This document shows, one piece after another, positions 12,201 through 21,000 of a stretch of DNA of 64,000 nucleotides. Both the position numbers and the translations under genes were made by a program. Origin of the DNA: Membranipora membranacea (taxonomy: Eukaryota > Bryozoa > Gymnolaemata > Cheilostomatida > Membraniporidae); assembly GCA_914767715.1 (NCBI GenBank), contig OU612074.1:17780062-17844061 (forward strand). The letters are read 5' to 3'. Every line of letters starts with the position of its first letter. The stretch's first letter is position 1. Below the pieces are notes generated by a model. That model had not been told where the DNA came from, did not search any database, and saw nothing but the letters and a program-made list of their open reading frames with translations.

Positions 12201-15200
12201 GAAGCGCTCTCCGGCTGCTGCTAAAGCTGCTCTCCAGGGCCGTACGTGTGTGGCCGTCTCTGCGCTGAGGGGTGCTGGGGGTGACAGTAGGTGAGGCCGG
12301 TTCACTGGCAGTGTCCATGGCGATGCTCGGTGTATTGGTGGACTGAGAGAAAGCAGGCACTGGAGTACCAGCTTTGGAAGCTGGACGGACGAAGTCGCTG
12401 CTGGCATCAACAAATTCACTGCTGGCTTCAACGCTCTCATTTGGCCTCCTGAAAATGAGAAGCATCACGGAAAAGTTCATAAGGTGGAACTTGATAGGAT
12501 TAAAATCATGGCAATTGAGAAACTAAATTCAGCTGTTTCAACATCAACAAGTTATTTGCAGGTGGACACATGAAACGGTAAATTTGGCTGAACAGTAATA
12601 CAGGTATTAAGATACAAAAATCTTGCATCATACGGTATTGTAAGATAAATCTAGTTTTATGATCAAGCTTTATCTAGAATTCTGATTCAGCAGTTACCAT
12701 GCGGGAGTAGAGGGACCGGGTTGAACTGGACTAAGGCATTATGAATTACCCCTGGTGTTTGTCACGCTAAAGATCAGGTTTGGCACATTTCACAAATGTA
12801 GTAATTGACAGGAGGATGTGTTTTCCACCCGCGACACGGGTTGGCAGAGTCAGGCACAAGAGGAACCATTATCTCGGGAATAAGATACCAAGCTAAACTC
12901 ATTATCATAAAACTGTGTGGGTGTTTTCACCATCGCAATAACCTTATCATTAAGTTATCGCGATGGTGAAAGCAGGGACATTATGCCGCGACACCGCAAG
13001 AAACAAACAAAAAGTGTCTAAAGTCGCACAGCAAAAGAAAACTTCATTACAATAACATGGGAAGGTAACTCCAAATAGTCAAAGTGGGCTTGAAATTTGC
13101 TGCGACAATTAGCCCCAACATGGTCTACATATTTGGCCATAAAATCAAATATAAGTATGCTCGACAACATAAACTTACCGCCTTTTGTTGGTAGCATCAC
13201 TGTTATATTGCTGCTGCTGCTGATATGAGGGCTGATCTCCCTGACTGCCTTTGACTGGTGTGCTGTCACTAGATGAGTTAGAGTCCCTGCGTTTCCTCTT
13301 TTCTCCCTGAGAAGCTCTGAGATCTGACAGTACCTCCTCGGTGGTGGGTACGCGACCAGACTTGTCTTTATCTCTAGAGTATATACTCCTAAAACAAAAA
13401 CATTAAAAAGTTTAAAGTGAAAATTGATGTGGGAAATGAAGAGTATTATATAAAATACTTAGGATGATGACTGTGTCAAGTAGTATGCAAATTATTTCAA
13501 CATTCTATTCTTCAGAAAGCCCATTGTTACCCAATATTGGATACGTATCTGATGCACAAGTAGCAAGACATTAGTGATAGCTTCCAATCTTGTGCAAGTC
13601 ACATTTTCAATAAAAAGCCAACCGAGACAAAAATTGCAGTAACATGCAAAATTGATTTCGTATACATGACATATGAGATCTTGTTTTTTTCTCATGTAGC
13701 AGCTTTATTGTGCACGGTCATCCAATTCATGTCATAAAAGCTGCTAAAAATTGGAGAAAACAATTCCTACTCACAGGTCTATTTTAGGAGTGAGGTTGTC
13801 CGGCTTGTGTATTCTCACTGAACCCGGCGTGTTTGGTCCACGTCTCACTGTCTTTGGAGAGGGTATAATACCTACAAACAAACAACAGTCACAAAATATC
13901 ATTCATAAATATTCATGCACAGTCCCGGGATACAAAGCCTATCGTTGGCTATGGCTCAACTTAGGCTATATCTAACAAACTAATGAATATCCAAGACCAG
14001 AACACACCCATGGTGGAGATATTGCGCAATTAAAAGAGAATAACAATAAAAAGTGGGTTTTTGTATCCATTCGGCGCAGAGTTGAACAATTTGCAAGGAG
14101 TGGAAATAATGGACAATCAACACCTTAGACAAGTTTTATGTAATGACTAGGAGGCACTCAGGGGGATGGGAATATTTGGAAGATTTCTTGGATTGGCAAA
14201 CCTTATGAACAATATGGAAAATGACAAGCAATGCTACCAAACTGATCCAAACTTGATGTGAATGATGGAATTGCTACACACTCTGAGCATAAACCGGTTC
14301 AAACTGAACGGACACAAGCCAGTCAGCCTAGTTGGGACAACATAATTGCAAACTTGATACTTTGCAGGGAACTAGCCAGAGCAAGGAATCCTTTCAACAA
14401 TCAGTTGACACAAAAACAATTTCCAACATAATAAGGTAATAGAGATGAAGTTATGTTGCGACAAGAGCCTCGCACAGACATCAACTACACAAAGTCTTGA
14501 CAGCAAATGCACAAGCAGACTTTCAACATGCTAAATAAAATCTACTCATCCGTCTTATTTGAAACTTGACACCGTTAATTGTTATCTTGGGTCTCAAAGC
14601 TATGATATATTTGGAACGTAGCCAATTCGTTCATTGTAGCCACATTCCACACAATTATGTGCGGTGATTTCAATGAAAAAACACTCTGGAAAAGTACATG
14701 AAAAATCATCACTAGTATTTTGCAAAGACTGCAGCGCAGAGTTTTGATCAAATAAACGTTGAGAAATACTCTCCGTTTTGCCTGCTGCTTCAAGATCTAC
14801 GTGGTGACATTGGTATGAGAGCGCAACTAACTCAATAAGAACCAAGTTACTCCAACTAGCTACATATTAACCAACATTTTCCTAAAAGTTAACATTACCA
14901 CATTAATGAAAACTTACCGATTCGGGATTTGAACATCTTTGAGTGCATTCCGCCAGTCTTCATGGTCGCTCCTGGTCGGATGTGGATATTGTGTTCGGGA
15001 GACATTAGTTTGGGACTGAAAAGACTACCCGTATTGTAGTTTCTCCGTGTGAAGCTCGTATCTAGTCTCTGGCTGGAGTGACGACTCGACAGCGAGTTGG
15101 AGTTCGAATATCGGCTTGATGGCGAGTTGCCGTGTCCGTTAAGTAAACTAGAATTGTTCTGCTGTTGTGTTGGAGAATCTAAGAAACCACGCCTGATGGG

Positions 15201-16203
15201 GGTGGGATTCTACAAAACAAAAACAAGGATGATAAGTGATACATGGAATTATTGATTAATTATCCATCATCCTAGTCCTGCACTGATAGTCACTGACCTT
15301 GAAGTGGATGACATTAAAACTAAAGACTATCGATTTGTATTAGTTAGGAGTTTATTGATAGATAAGTCAATGACTGGCAGGTCAAATGGTCAAACCCTGA
15401 CCATAGTGTGTGGAATTTCCAGTCTATGTAATCATAAAATTCAAGTCATGGTAAAAGCGATAAAATTTACCAATTTACACAAGTGTAAGTATAACTCTGT
15501 AAAATATTGCAAGCAGTGTGCCCATATATTTCTCATCACAAGGAAAGTCAGAATACCAAAACTACTTACTAGTAAGGAAGGTCTCCTTAGTCGTTTGACT
15601 TGAGGTGAGCTATGCGCTCCAGAATTGTTGTTATATGAGGATACTGCTGCAGCGGATCCGCTGTTCCAGACGGGCTGAACATCAGATTGCTGTGGCTGCA
15701 ATGCAGCATCATGCTGCTGCTGTGTGTTTCCATTAGATATTTGTTCACTGGTCGAGGCCTCTGCACCATCAGTCGGATGAACCGTGCTGCAAAATGAGCG
15801 TAAATATGCCGCCGACCCAGTAAAGAAATTTTTCGCTATATTAAATAAGCTTGCCATTTTATAATCAAGTAGTCGTGGGTTGAAATATTACAGGATCAAA
15901 AATTGAACTGCGCACTTCAAGAGAAATATTCTGACTAACTCTGCATAGCTTTGTGCATTACACTATGTGACAATCAACACATTCTAAGCTTCAATCATTG
16001 TCTGCTGCAAGCCTGCAAATTCTTCACTATCACACAATGGGATGATGAGACAACTCATATTATAGCGTAAATATTACTAAAAAAAAAGAAAAAGAAGTTT
16101 TACCCTTTCAAATAAAGGATTTTAAATTTTAATATCATGACTTACCTGTCTGTGTTGCCCATTCTCTATATGCTATTTGAGTTTTAAATCCAGAATCGGA
16201 TAC
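282..16203 (-). CDS. FG-repeat nucleoporin, Nup153/POM121-like (17 exons, 3' end probably off window)
   Basis: Exons in gene order: 16203-16146 (ATG at 16162), 15786-15570, 15209-14918, 13871-13775, 13388-13179, 12448-12196, 11786-11713, 11217-11028, 10768-10454, 9985-9842, 9459-9327, 9018-8906, 4273-4047, 2915-2089, 1765-1499, 880-812, 515-282. All are GT-AG and phase-compatible, giving about 1,226 residues. Residues 1-450 are basic, Ser/Pro-rich and nuclear-localisation-like (KRKRR near 247, PKKEP near 448). Residues 451-555 are Pro-Thr-Ile low complexity. Residues 556-603 hold a charged DRRRVEKMLRDI motif. From residue 686 the chain is Ser/Thr/Ala-rich with many FG motifs (GFNFNS, SIFG, ALFG, PAFG). 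FG repeats of nuclear-pore proteins bind transport receptors. I see no RanBP2-type zinc fingers or transmembrane segment, so the choice between Nup153 and POM121 is inference. The last exon reaches a TAG at 277, but a good donor (GTTAGT) at 281 in the phase shared by other FG exons suggests further exons to the left. Confidence 0.82.
2158..2206. repeat. 12-bp tandem repeat in coding exon 14 of the nucleoporin
   Basis: Three near-identical 12-base units (GCTGAAGCGTGC on the plus strand) encode the tetrapeptide AHAS three times on the minus strand. The unit length is a multiple of three, so copy-number change would keep the frame. It lies in the FG region. Confidence 0.85.
3545..3715 (+). repeat. 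Dispersed repeat, copy A (pairs with 50028-50215, inverted)
   Basis: The blocks ACAACAGCCA, GACAAGTCATGTGAC, CATTTTTTATCTG and CAGGAAGTTATG occur in the same order on the minus strand of 50028-50215. The two copies lie in introns of different genes about 46 kb apart. The element is non-coding and of unknown class. Confidence 0.65.
4784..5833 (-). CDS. Intronless RING-finger protein, nested in the nucleoporin intron (349 aa)
   Basis: This is a single open frame with ATG at 5833 and stop at 4784. The N-terminus carries a C3HC4 RING: C19-x2-C22-x10-C33-x-H35-x2-C38-x2-C41-x24-C66-x2-C69, with a P next to C66 as in typical E3 ligases. RING domains recruit ubiquitin E2 enzymes, so a ubiquitin-ligase role is likely. 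I see no B-box after the RING. Residues about 75-349 match no family I recognise; they contain a charged, probably helical stretch near 165-270. The gene lies inside the 4.6-kb nucleoporin intron on the same strand as its host. The lack of introns suggests a retrocopy or a lineage-specific intronless family. A possible poly(A) signal (AATAAA on the minus strand) lies near 4579-4584. Confidence 0.8.
   Translation of the reverse strand: MATSSSLTATQKLKELVECGICANVKDLHVFKCQHRVCKDCIIKLRKDTVRMGHGHTLRTAERILCPFCRQSTIVAKLSETLPRCRLSAEITDILKQIESGHFGCSISTQTNGFALTFSRQTQTTLQDVGVQDMMHQFQHASGDSSRPTDNKKLGIELFTPTFLQKEIRRLHEHCSFVNVKKYVEAMRFYSSVKSYNPVALHSAAGSKQSTMKLKADFDKCALSNEMVIADVYKEEFEGNVSVSFEMERWSDKLIEQRSKLNLELLKVKPCNYNLENLQPDGVQWFRKPGFSFIDDPNDKTAIQSLRAKRIRRVIPKNLYKSRLVWRSFRADADLYVWEPPLVCVGDAT
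6218..6360 (+). repeat. Direct repeat R, copy 1, left of the inverted exon copy
   Basis: This stretch shares the ordered blocks CAATAACATACTAC, GTATCAAAAAT, ATCTAACATGGGG-like, TTCTAAGAAGA, AATCAAAACAT and ATATCACAGA with 6953-7100. The two copies flank the inverted copy of exon 10. No coding potential or clear terminal inverted repeat is visible. Confidence 0.7.
6372..6780 (+). pseudogene. Inverted copy of nucleoporin exon 10 with flanking intron sequence
   Basis: The plus strand here aligns to the minus strand of 9655-10038, covering the end of intron 9, exon 10 and the start of intron 10. The copied acceptor ends TTGATAG near 6430 and the donor reads CAG|GTAGGT near 6581-6587, matching the parent. 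A reading frame from an ATG at 6451 gives about 37 residues (MATLEDSKYDRE then DRRRVEKMLRDI, acidic tail, stop at TAA near 6559). The parent reads ATLEDREHDRE then DRRRVEKMLRDI. A 5-base insertion relative to the parent creates the ATG and would break the parental splice phase. No other plus-strand exons of a paralogue are apparent nearby, so I call it a pseudo-exon, although its substitution pattern is odd (see findings). Confidence 0.75.
6953..7100 (+). repeat. Direct repeat R, copy 2, right of the inverted exon copy
   Basis: This is the second copy of the repeat at 6218-6360, in the same orientation and diverged by scattered substitutions and small indels, including a shorter G tract near 7018. 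It lies between the exon-10 copy and the RING gene ending at 7275. Confidence 0.7.
7275..8141 (-). CDS. Second intronless RING-type zinc-finger protein (288 aa), nested
   Basis: This single open frame has ATG at 8141 and stop at 7275. Residues 4-46 form a RING-like finger: C4-x2-C7-x10-C18-x-H20-x2-C23-x2-C26, then C42/C43-x2-C46. The first six ligands have exactly the spacing of the neighbouring RING gene at 4784-5833, so the two may be distant tandem paralogues. The second half-site spacing is short, so folding is less certain. A basic Lys/Arg stretch near residues 70-76 could be a nuclear localisation signal. It is followed by long acidic Glu/Asp/Ser-rich sequence to the end, with a possible short helix near 155-175. 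It is not a protein I can name. It sits in the same nucleoporin intron and on the same strand as the host, so it needs its own promoter above 8141. Confidence 0.75.
   Translation of the reverse strand: MSQCKSCDKESDYEVPQCKHVYCLSCWKDIKETAKSDYVTLCCTVCALQAVKCGQKRSWSEGGQTESELPTKQRRSSAAAAATKSISLDLQCNEKGTPIRLSVSMVGFNDDVDSGIEVPSHSDASEPADPVDSPPTEAEVRREQEKAEEDEVFVAGMQQITDGMEELQANLFKQLENLDLRDDPDFEAVHGGERRNDQAQPSTQTGVEGAPENDGNEEIMLRANHVTSANDHQGDKQAVNGRSCDTPKPEASSDDEGETDDTTSSSGDDDEQLYPHRCEAENFDVNRK
12924..12972. repeat. Short palindrome in nucleoporin intron
   Basis: The arm TTTCACCATCGCAATAAC and its near-complement GTTATCGCGATGGTGAAA are separated by about ten bases. It could form a hairpin in DNA or in the pre-mRNA. 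No function can be inferred. Confidence 0.7.
15570..15857 (-). CDS. Alternative first coding exon of the nucleoporin
   Basis: Exon 2 can be read 71 nt further upstream to an ATG at 15857 with no stop, adding 23 residues that begin MASLFNIAKNFF before the shared STVHPTDG sequence. The shorter form uses an acceptor (TTTTGCAG) at 15787-15788, joined to the small exon 16203-16146 that encodes MGNTD. Both versions enter the same frame. The extra segment alternates hydrophobic (L, F, I, F, F, Y, L, F) and polar or basic residues and could fold as an amphipathic helix. Vertebrate Nup153 is known to use an N-terminal amphipathic helix to touch the inner nuclear membrane; applying that here is inference. 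Transcript ends would decide which start is used. Confidence 0.5.
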
Positions 16204-16705
16204 CTGAAATGATGAAAATAACATAATTAAGTCTTAGTCTTGCTCCATGCAATAAGAGAAACAACAACCAAGACACAATTATCTTGTTTTCCACTTTCAA
16301 AGTCGATGCAAAGAGGAGGTAGGCCTAGGTGAAAAAAATTTGTGTGCAAACTCATTCTTAAATTCATAGGAAGTAAGGTACATTCATTTCAACTTATCAT
16401 TTTTTACAATGGGGAGACAAATAGTCGACAAGTTAAGGCTCTAAAGTAAAGTTATTTTCTTCGATATTGTACCACAAGGCTAGCACAATAGACAACACAA
16501 TGTTTCCATAAATATATGGCATGTCTGATATTATACAGTCATTGATTAGGGGAGCAGAATGATCCTGACGCAAAAGGCATTTTGGCAATTTATATATGGC
16601 TGCTCGGAAGCTTTTTTCATCATTGATCAGTCCACGAAGTCTAGTGATACTACAGCTTAGCTTAGTCAAGCAGCTTGCTGAGGTTTTAGAAGATTAGGAC
16701 TGAGA

Positions 16706-16967
16706 TGTCAGTCAATGCGTAACGTAAAAGCTGCCAGATTTTTAGCTGCACCCAATTACTGATTTAGGCCTCATTTCTCCACAAACAGCAAAACTTAGTG
16801 TTTTACCAACAATTCATGAAATCATACCATTGCAATGTCATTCAATGCGTAACGTAAAAGCTGCCAGATTTTTAGCTGCACCCAATTACTGATTTAGGCC
16901 TCATTTCTCCACAAACAGCAAAACTTAGTGTTTTACCAACAATTCATGAAATCATACCATTGCAATG
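16706..16967. repeat. Near-perfect 130-bp tandem duplication
   Basis: Two adjacent copies with a period of 130 bases (CTGCCAGATT at 16731 and again at 16861) look almost identical, which indicates a recent duplication. It lies in the 5' region of the nucleoporin, between its first coding exon and the putative upstream untranslated exon. No open frame of note is present. Confidence 0.95.
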
Positions 16968-17437
16968 TATATGAAATTATTCCCTGTCTATGAAATCAAA
17001 CAGCGACTGATATTCCAAAACACTAAATATCTATTTTCCAGTTGTGGTCTTGGGCCAATATTACTTTTGGTAGGCATCTTTTGTAAGTGTACATCGAGTA
17101 GGCTTTTATGAATTTTTTTTTTTTATTTTTCCAAAAATGACATTGCAACCATAACACCCAAACGGAGAATAAGTATTATACAATCCTGCTTTAAACCTTC
17201 CTTAAACTACATCAACCTAGTATTTCCTCACCTCTGTTTCACATGCTATATTACAACAGAACATAGGCCATGTGGGAATGAAGGCCCACAATTATTGCTA
17301 AATGCAAAATTCACAGAAGAGACACTCAGCCAACTAATACACTGCCAAAACAACAGCATCATGACTTCTTAATAAGAACAACTTGAGATGAGGCACCATG
17401 CACAATATTACTCACATACAGAACCCCAACTGGACAA

Positions 17438-17549
17438 AGAGTTCAAAGAGGTATCTGCTCACAGAATTACGGGAAAGAAATAAAGTGTAGGCTATGTGGC
17501 CACTTTATTTCTTTCCAGTAGTGCTGTGAGCAGAGAGCTCTTTGGACTT
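17438..17549. repeat. About 110-bp palindrome beside a putative 5' untranslated exon
   Basis: The arm TCTGCTCACAGAATTACGGG plus AAAGAAATAAAGTG is mirrored by CACTTTATTTCTTTCCAGTA plus GTGCTGTGAGCAGA with only a few mismatches and a loop of about seven bases. The right arm ends at the splice donor of a possible nucleoporin leader exon (boundary near 17551). It is probably a small foldback element. Confidence 0.8.
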
Positions 17550-17551
17550 AC

Positions 17552-18092
17552 CTGTCTAGTCGGGCTTCTGCATTATATTTAAATGTATTTACTATCCTAG
17601 TCCTAAACCTAAGTCTAGACTAGTGGGTTGACTGTGAGTGGAGCAAGGTGATATATAATTTCCTGTTAAACCGCATGAATGGACAGCATCAATTGATGAC
17701 CAAAGTTACACTTTCAAGAGCAATGTGAATGAAGAACCCGGTGAAAATTCTATTAATTATGTGTGTGAAGAACAGGTGGTGCCAGAGAACCAGGAGAAGA
17801 GACAGACAGAGGGGACTTAGTGACTCACTTGACTAATTGACCTAGCTAGACTGGGGTGAGACTGAGAGGAGTGAGCGAGTACGTACTGACTCTGAGTGCT
17901 CTTGGTCTTGACTAACAAAATCATTGATTGGGCCAGCACAATATTTGTCAAGACCGGCTAATGGTTACAGTAGAGTAAAGTAATGTAGATATTTGTAGCT
18001 GTAGCAGGTAGCTATTTGAGTAGTAGTTTTTACTAACTATAAATAAGCAATCAATTGGCAATCAAAAGAAGAGCTACAACACAACGTCAACG
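17552..18092. promoter_or_regulatory. Candidate bidirectional promoter between the nucleoporin and NCAPD2
   Basis: A minus-strand sequence ending ACAG|GTAAGT at 17552/17551 could be a nucleoporin leader exon, because the first coding exon at 16203 has an acceptor (ATTTCAG) and so needs an upstream exon. NCAPD2 reads away from this interval on the plus strand from 18093. The roughly 540 bases between them are non-coding and must hold both start sites if the models are right. I see no confident TATA box. The rest of 16204-17551 is intron-like apart from the tandem duplication and palindrome listed separately. Confidence 0.45.
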
Positions 18093-21000
18093 ATGACTGA
18101 ACAACAGACAGGTGCGTGGTGGTGAAGCAAGATTAAGTGTAATCTTAAGTAAGATGACATACCTTGATGAACCTACACTAAGCAAGGGTAGATTGCTCAG
18201 ATTGCTGTACACACATGCTGACTATGAATCCTGCAGTTTTGTGTAATTGCCAAACTGTGACACATTTATATAAAAATAGATGAGAGGAAGGCAATTTTCC
18301 ACTCACACAATTTCACAATGGCGGTCAGTCATACAGCAGTAAATATACTAGGGGCCAAATATTATTTTATGATAAATAAACCAATTTTTCTAGAAGACAC
18401 TTGATTGAGATTAATCTGTGACCAAATAAGTTTTGAAAGAAAATCACAATAATCTTGGTTGCTGATTGATCCTTCCCAATGAGTACAAATAATATCTTTA
18501 AAGAAATAAGATATATTCATGATAATTTTCTTGGGTCAAAATTATGCGCCAAAGTTTAACAGAAATTCTTGATCATCGATTGTGTGTAAAATAAATAGTA
18601 ATAGTTGTGATTTGATCCATTACTGAATTTTCGAAGCTGTAAGTGAGGCAACCTCTACAAGTTTTTTTGGTGAACAGAAAGGTAAGGATTAACTATGAAT
18701 TGAATATGGCATACATACTTATTCTATAGATAGCTTAGTAAATAAGTAATCAATCAAGTTTGTTAGTATGTAGTGTAGTAGTGTAGGAGGTTTTCAATAG
18801 TCATCAGATCAGTCTTGTTCAAATTAATCCTCAATCAGTTTGAGTTAGGCCTTACTAATGAGAAGACAAGTTGAGGTATGCAAGCATTACATCTTCTTCA
18901 TTGTTCCTAAGTGATTTTCACCTCATAAGAGGCTCAGCAGGGCAGTAATGAGAAAGCCTACCTTTTCCCCTTCAATTCGATATTTGGCGCACATCATCAT
19001 CATCATACATATTTGCTGTTGACTGTTGTTGTAGGCTGGACAGATATGTGATGCAAATGCTGTACCTCCAGTTATAATGAATTGGATATGATAATAAATT
19101 AAATATATGCAATGCTGCGCTAGTTAAAGACAGACAATGTGCCGTAATTTATTTGACCAAGTGTAAAATACTGGCATGCCGATGAACGTCATTTAACTCA
19201 GGCTTAGGCCAGGGCAAGGAGTAGAAACCCCTTGCTTAGGGCTCACAAGTATCATCATGTCAGTAAATTACATAAATGTGCGTGAGGTCAATGTTTTTAA
19301 TTGATGATGATGTTTAAGTCTAGGTAAACGCTAAGATTATGCATGTATTTAAGAGCTCTCTTTCTTTTGTTGCAGCAACACTAGGTATAACGATGGATTT
19401 TGAGTTTGCTATTCCCATTCACCTCGCGGATATTCAGACGAAGCAAAGTCTGACAGATTACTGTGTGAGCGAAGTGTTTCCAGCTCGTATCCTACCTAAC
19501 AAACTTGCAGGTTAGTGGCTCAGTTGTAGTTAGGTATTCTGTTGCACAGCATGTAAAAACAGCAGTAGTATTTTAGACCCATAGACCTCCTCATAGACTT
19601 CCCCCTTTTTATCACAAAACAGAGGGTGGGCTGCCCCTAAAGAGGGACACTAGATACCTGAAGTGCTCGTACTAGGAGTGCGATACATCCTAGAGGTGAG
19701 GCCATGATGGACCTCCTAATCGTGAGTGTGAAACTGAAACATGCACTAATCGCCCATTGGCAGTGACACTTTGATCTTAGCCAATAAGCCAAAAAGCGAC
19801 TTATCAACTTCAGCTGTGTAGGCCCTATTTATATACATGTATATTATGTCTAAAGTGTGAGCAATACCATTTGTCTTTGCTCCCGCTAACTGCAGTTTTT
19901 AATGACTCTTGCGAACACAAGGATTAGGCATAAACATCAATTATAGAGGATTACAAATAGGACTTTCTTTTGTCATACAAATATCAACAAATAATCTAGG
20001 ATAATCCTGTCACCCTAAATACCCTCAACACCCAACTTTTCTTTTAAAACACAGATATAACATTGTCTCGATTTGTCAATTTACTGAAAATTGTATGAAA
20101 CGACAGTCACAGGCCTTTGCCTTGTTAGCCTCCTGCTAATATTACCAACTGTATGATGATGTCCAAGCTGATTATATATAATTAATGTCTTGTGTATATT
20201 TCTCCCTCAGATCTGAAGAGTGAGTTGAGAAACTTTGAGAAGGACACTGTAATCAAGCACTTTGACTCCCTCTATAGTGTGCTGTGGTAAGGCTACAGCT
20301 CACTCTTATTTAGACAAAACACCTTATTCCTGTAACATCAGTAACAGAATGTTGGTTCTCTCTGCCGAATCTCCATGGGTTCTTTTGCAGGATACTACTG
20401 AAGATGTTTGAAATTGCGCCGTGTATGCAGCAGTAAATTGTATGAACATGGTAATCCAGGCAATAGCTCTGAAGGAAAAAAAACACTTCTTTTTTCTCAT
20501 GCCCTCATTTCCAAAAATTTTTTTTTTTGATTCATGTTTATTATATTATGGAAGTTGTCTTCTGTTCGGGTTGATAATGATTTCTTCATTACCTGGGATA
20601 TCTGTTCATGAACACCTGAGGGTTGTTTCAATGAATGATTATGATGTCCTAAATCAAACATTTCTTAGGAAAGAATGTTAGTTTGAGTGACTTTATCTAA
20701 TTATATTATCTGCTGAAGTTATCTGTGAGTTCTTTGGATGCTGGATCGATTATCTTATTTTACAGTGACAAGTCAGCGAAGGATAAGACTGAACTTCATG
20801 AAGCTGCCTGGACATGTATAATCAAATGTAAGTATGTCATTCAGTGCGCTGTTTTACAGCGTAGACTACTCAACTCAGCCAACTTGATATGGCAAATTTT
20901 TCCCCCTGTGAATACTCAAACCCAATTGGGTTATTTGAACACAACAGGTCAAGTATTAACTGACGCTTTTGAAAACTGAGATATTGGGTATTTTGTGTCT

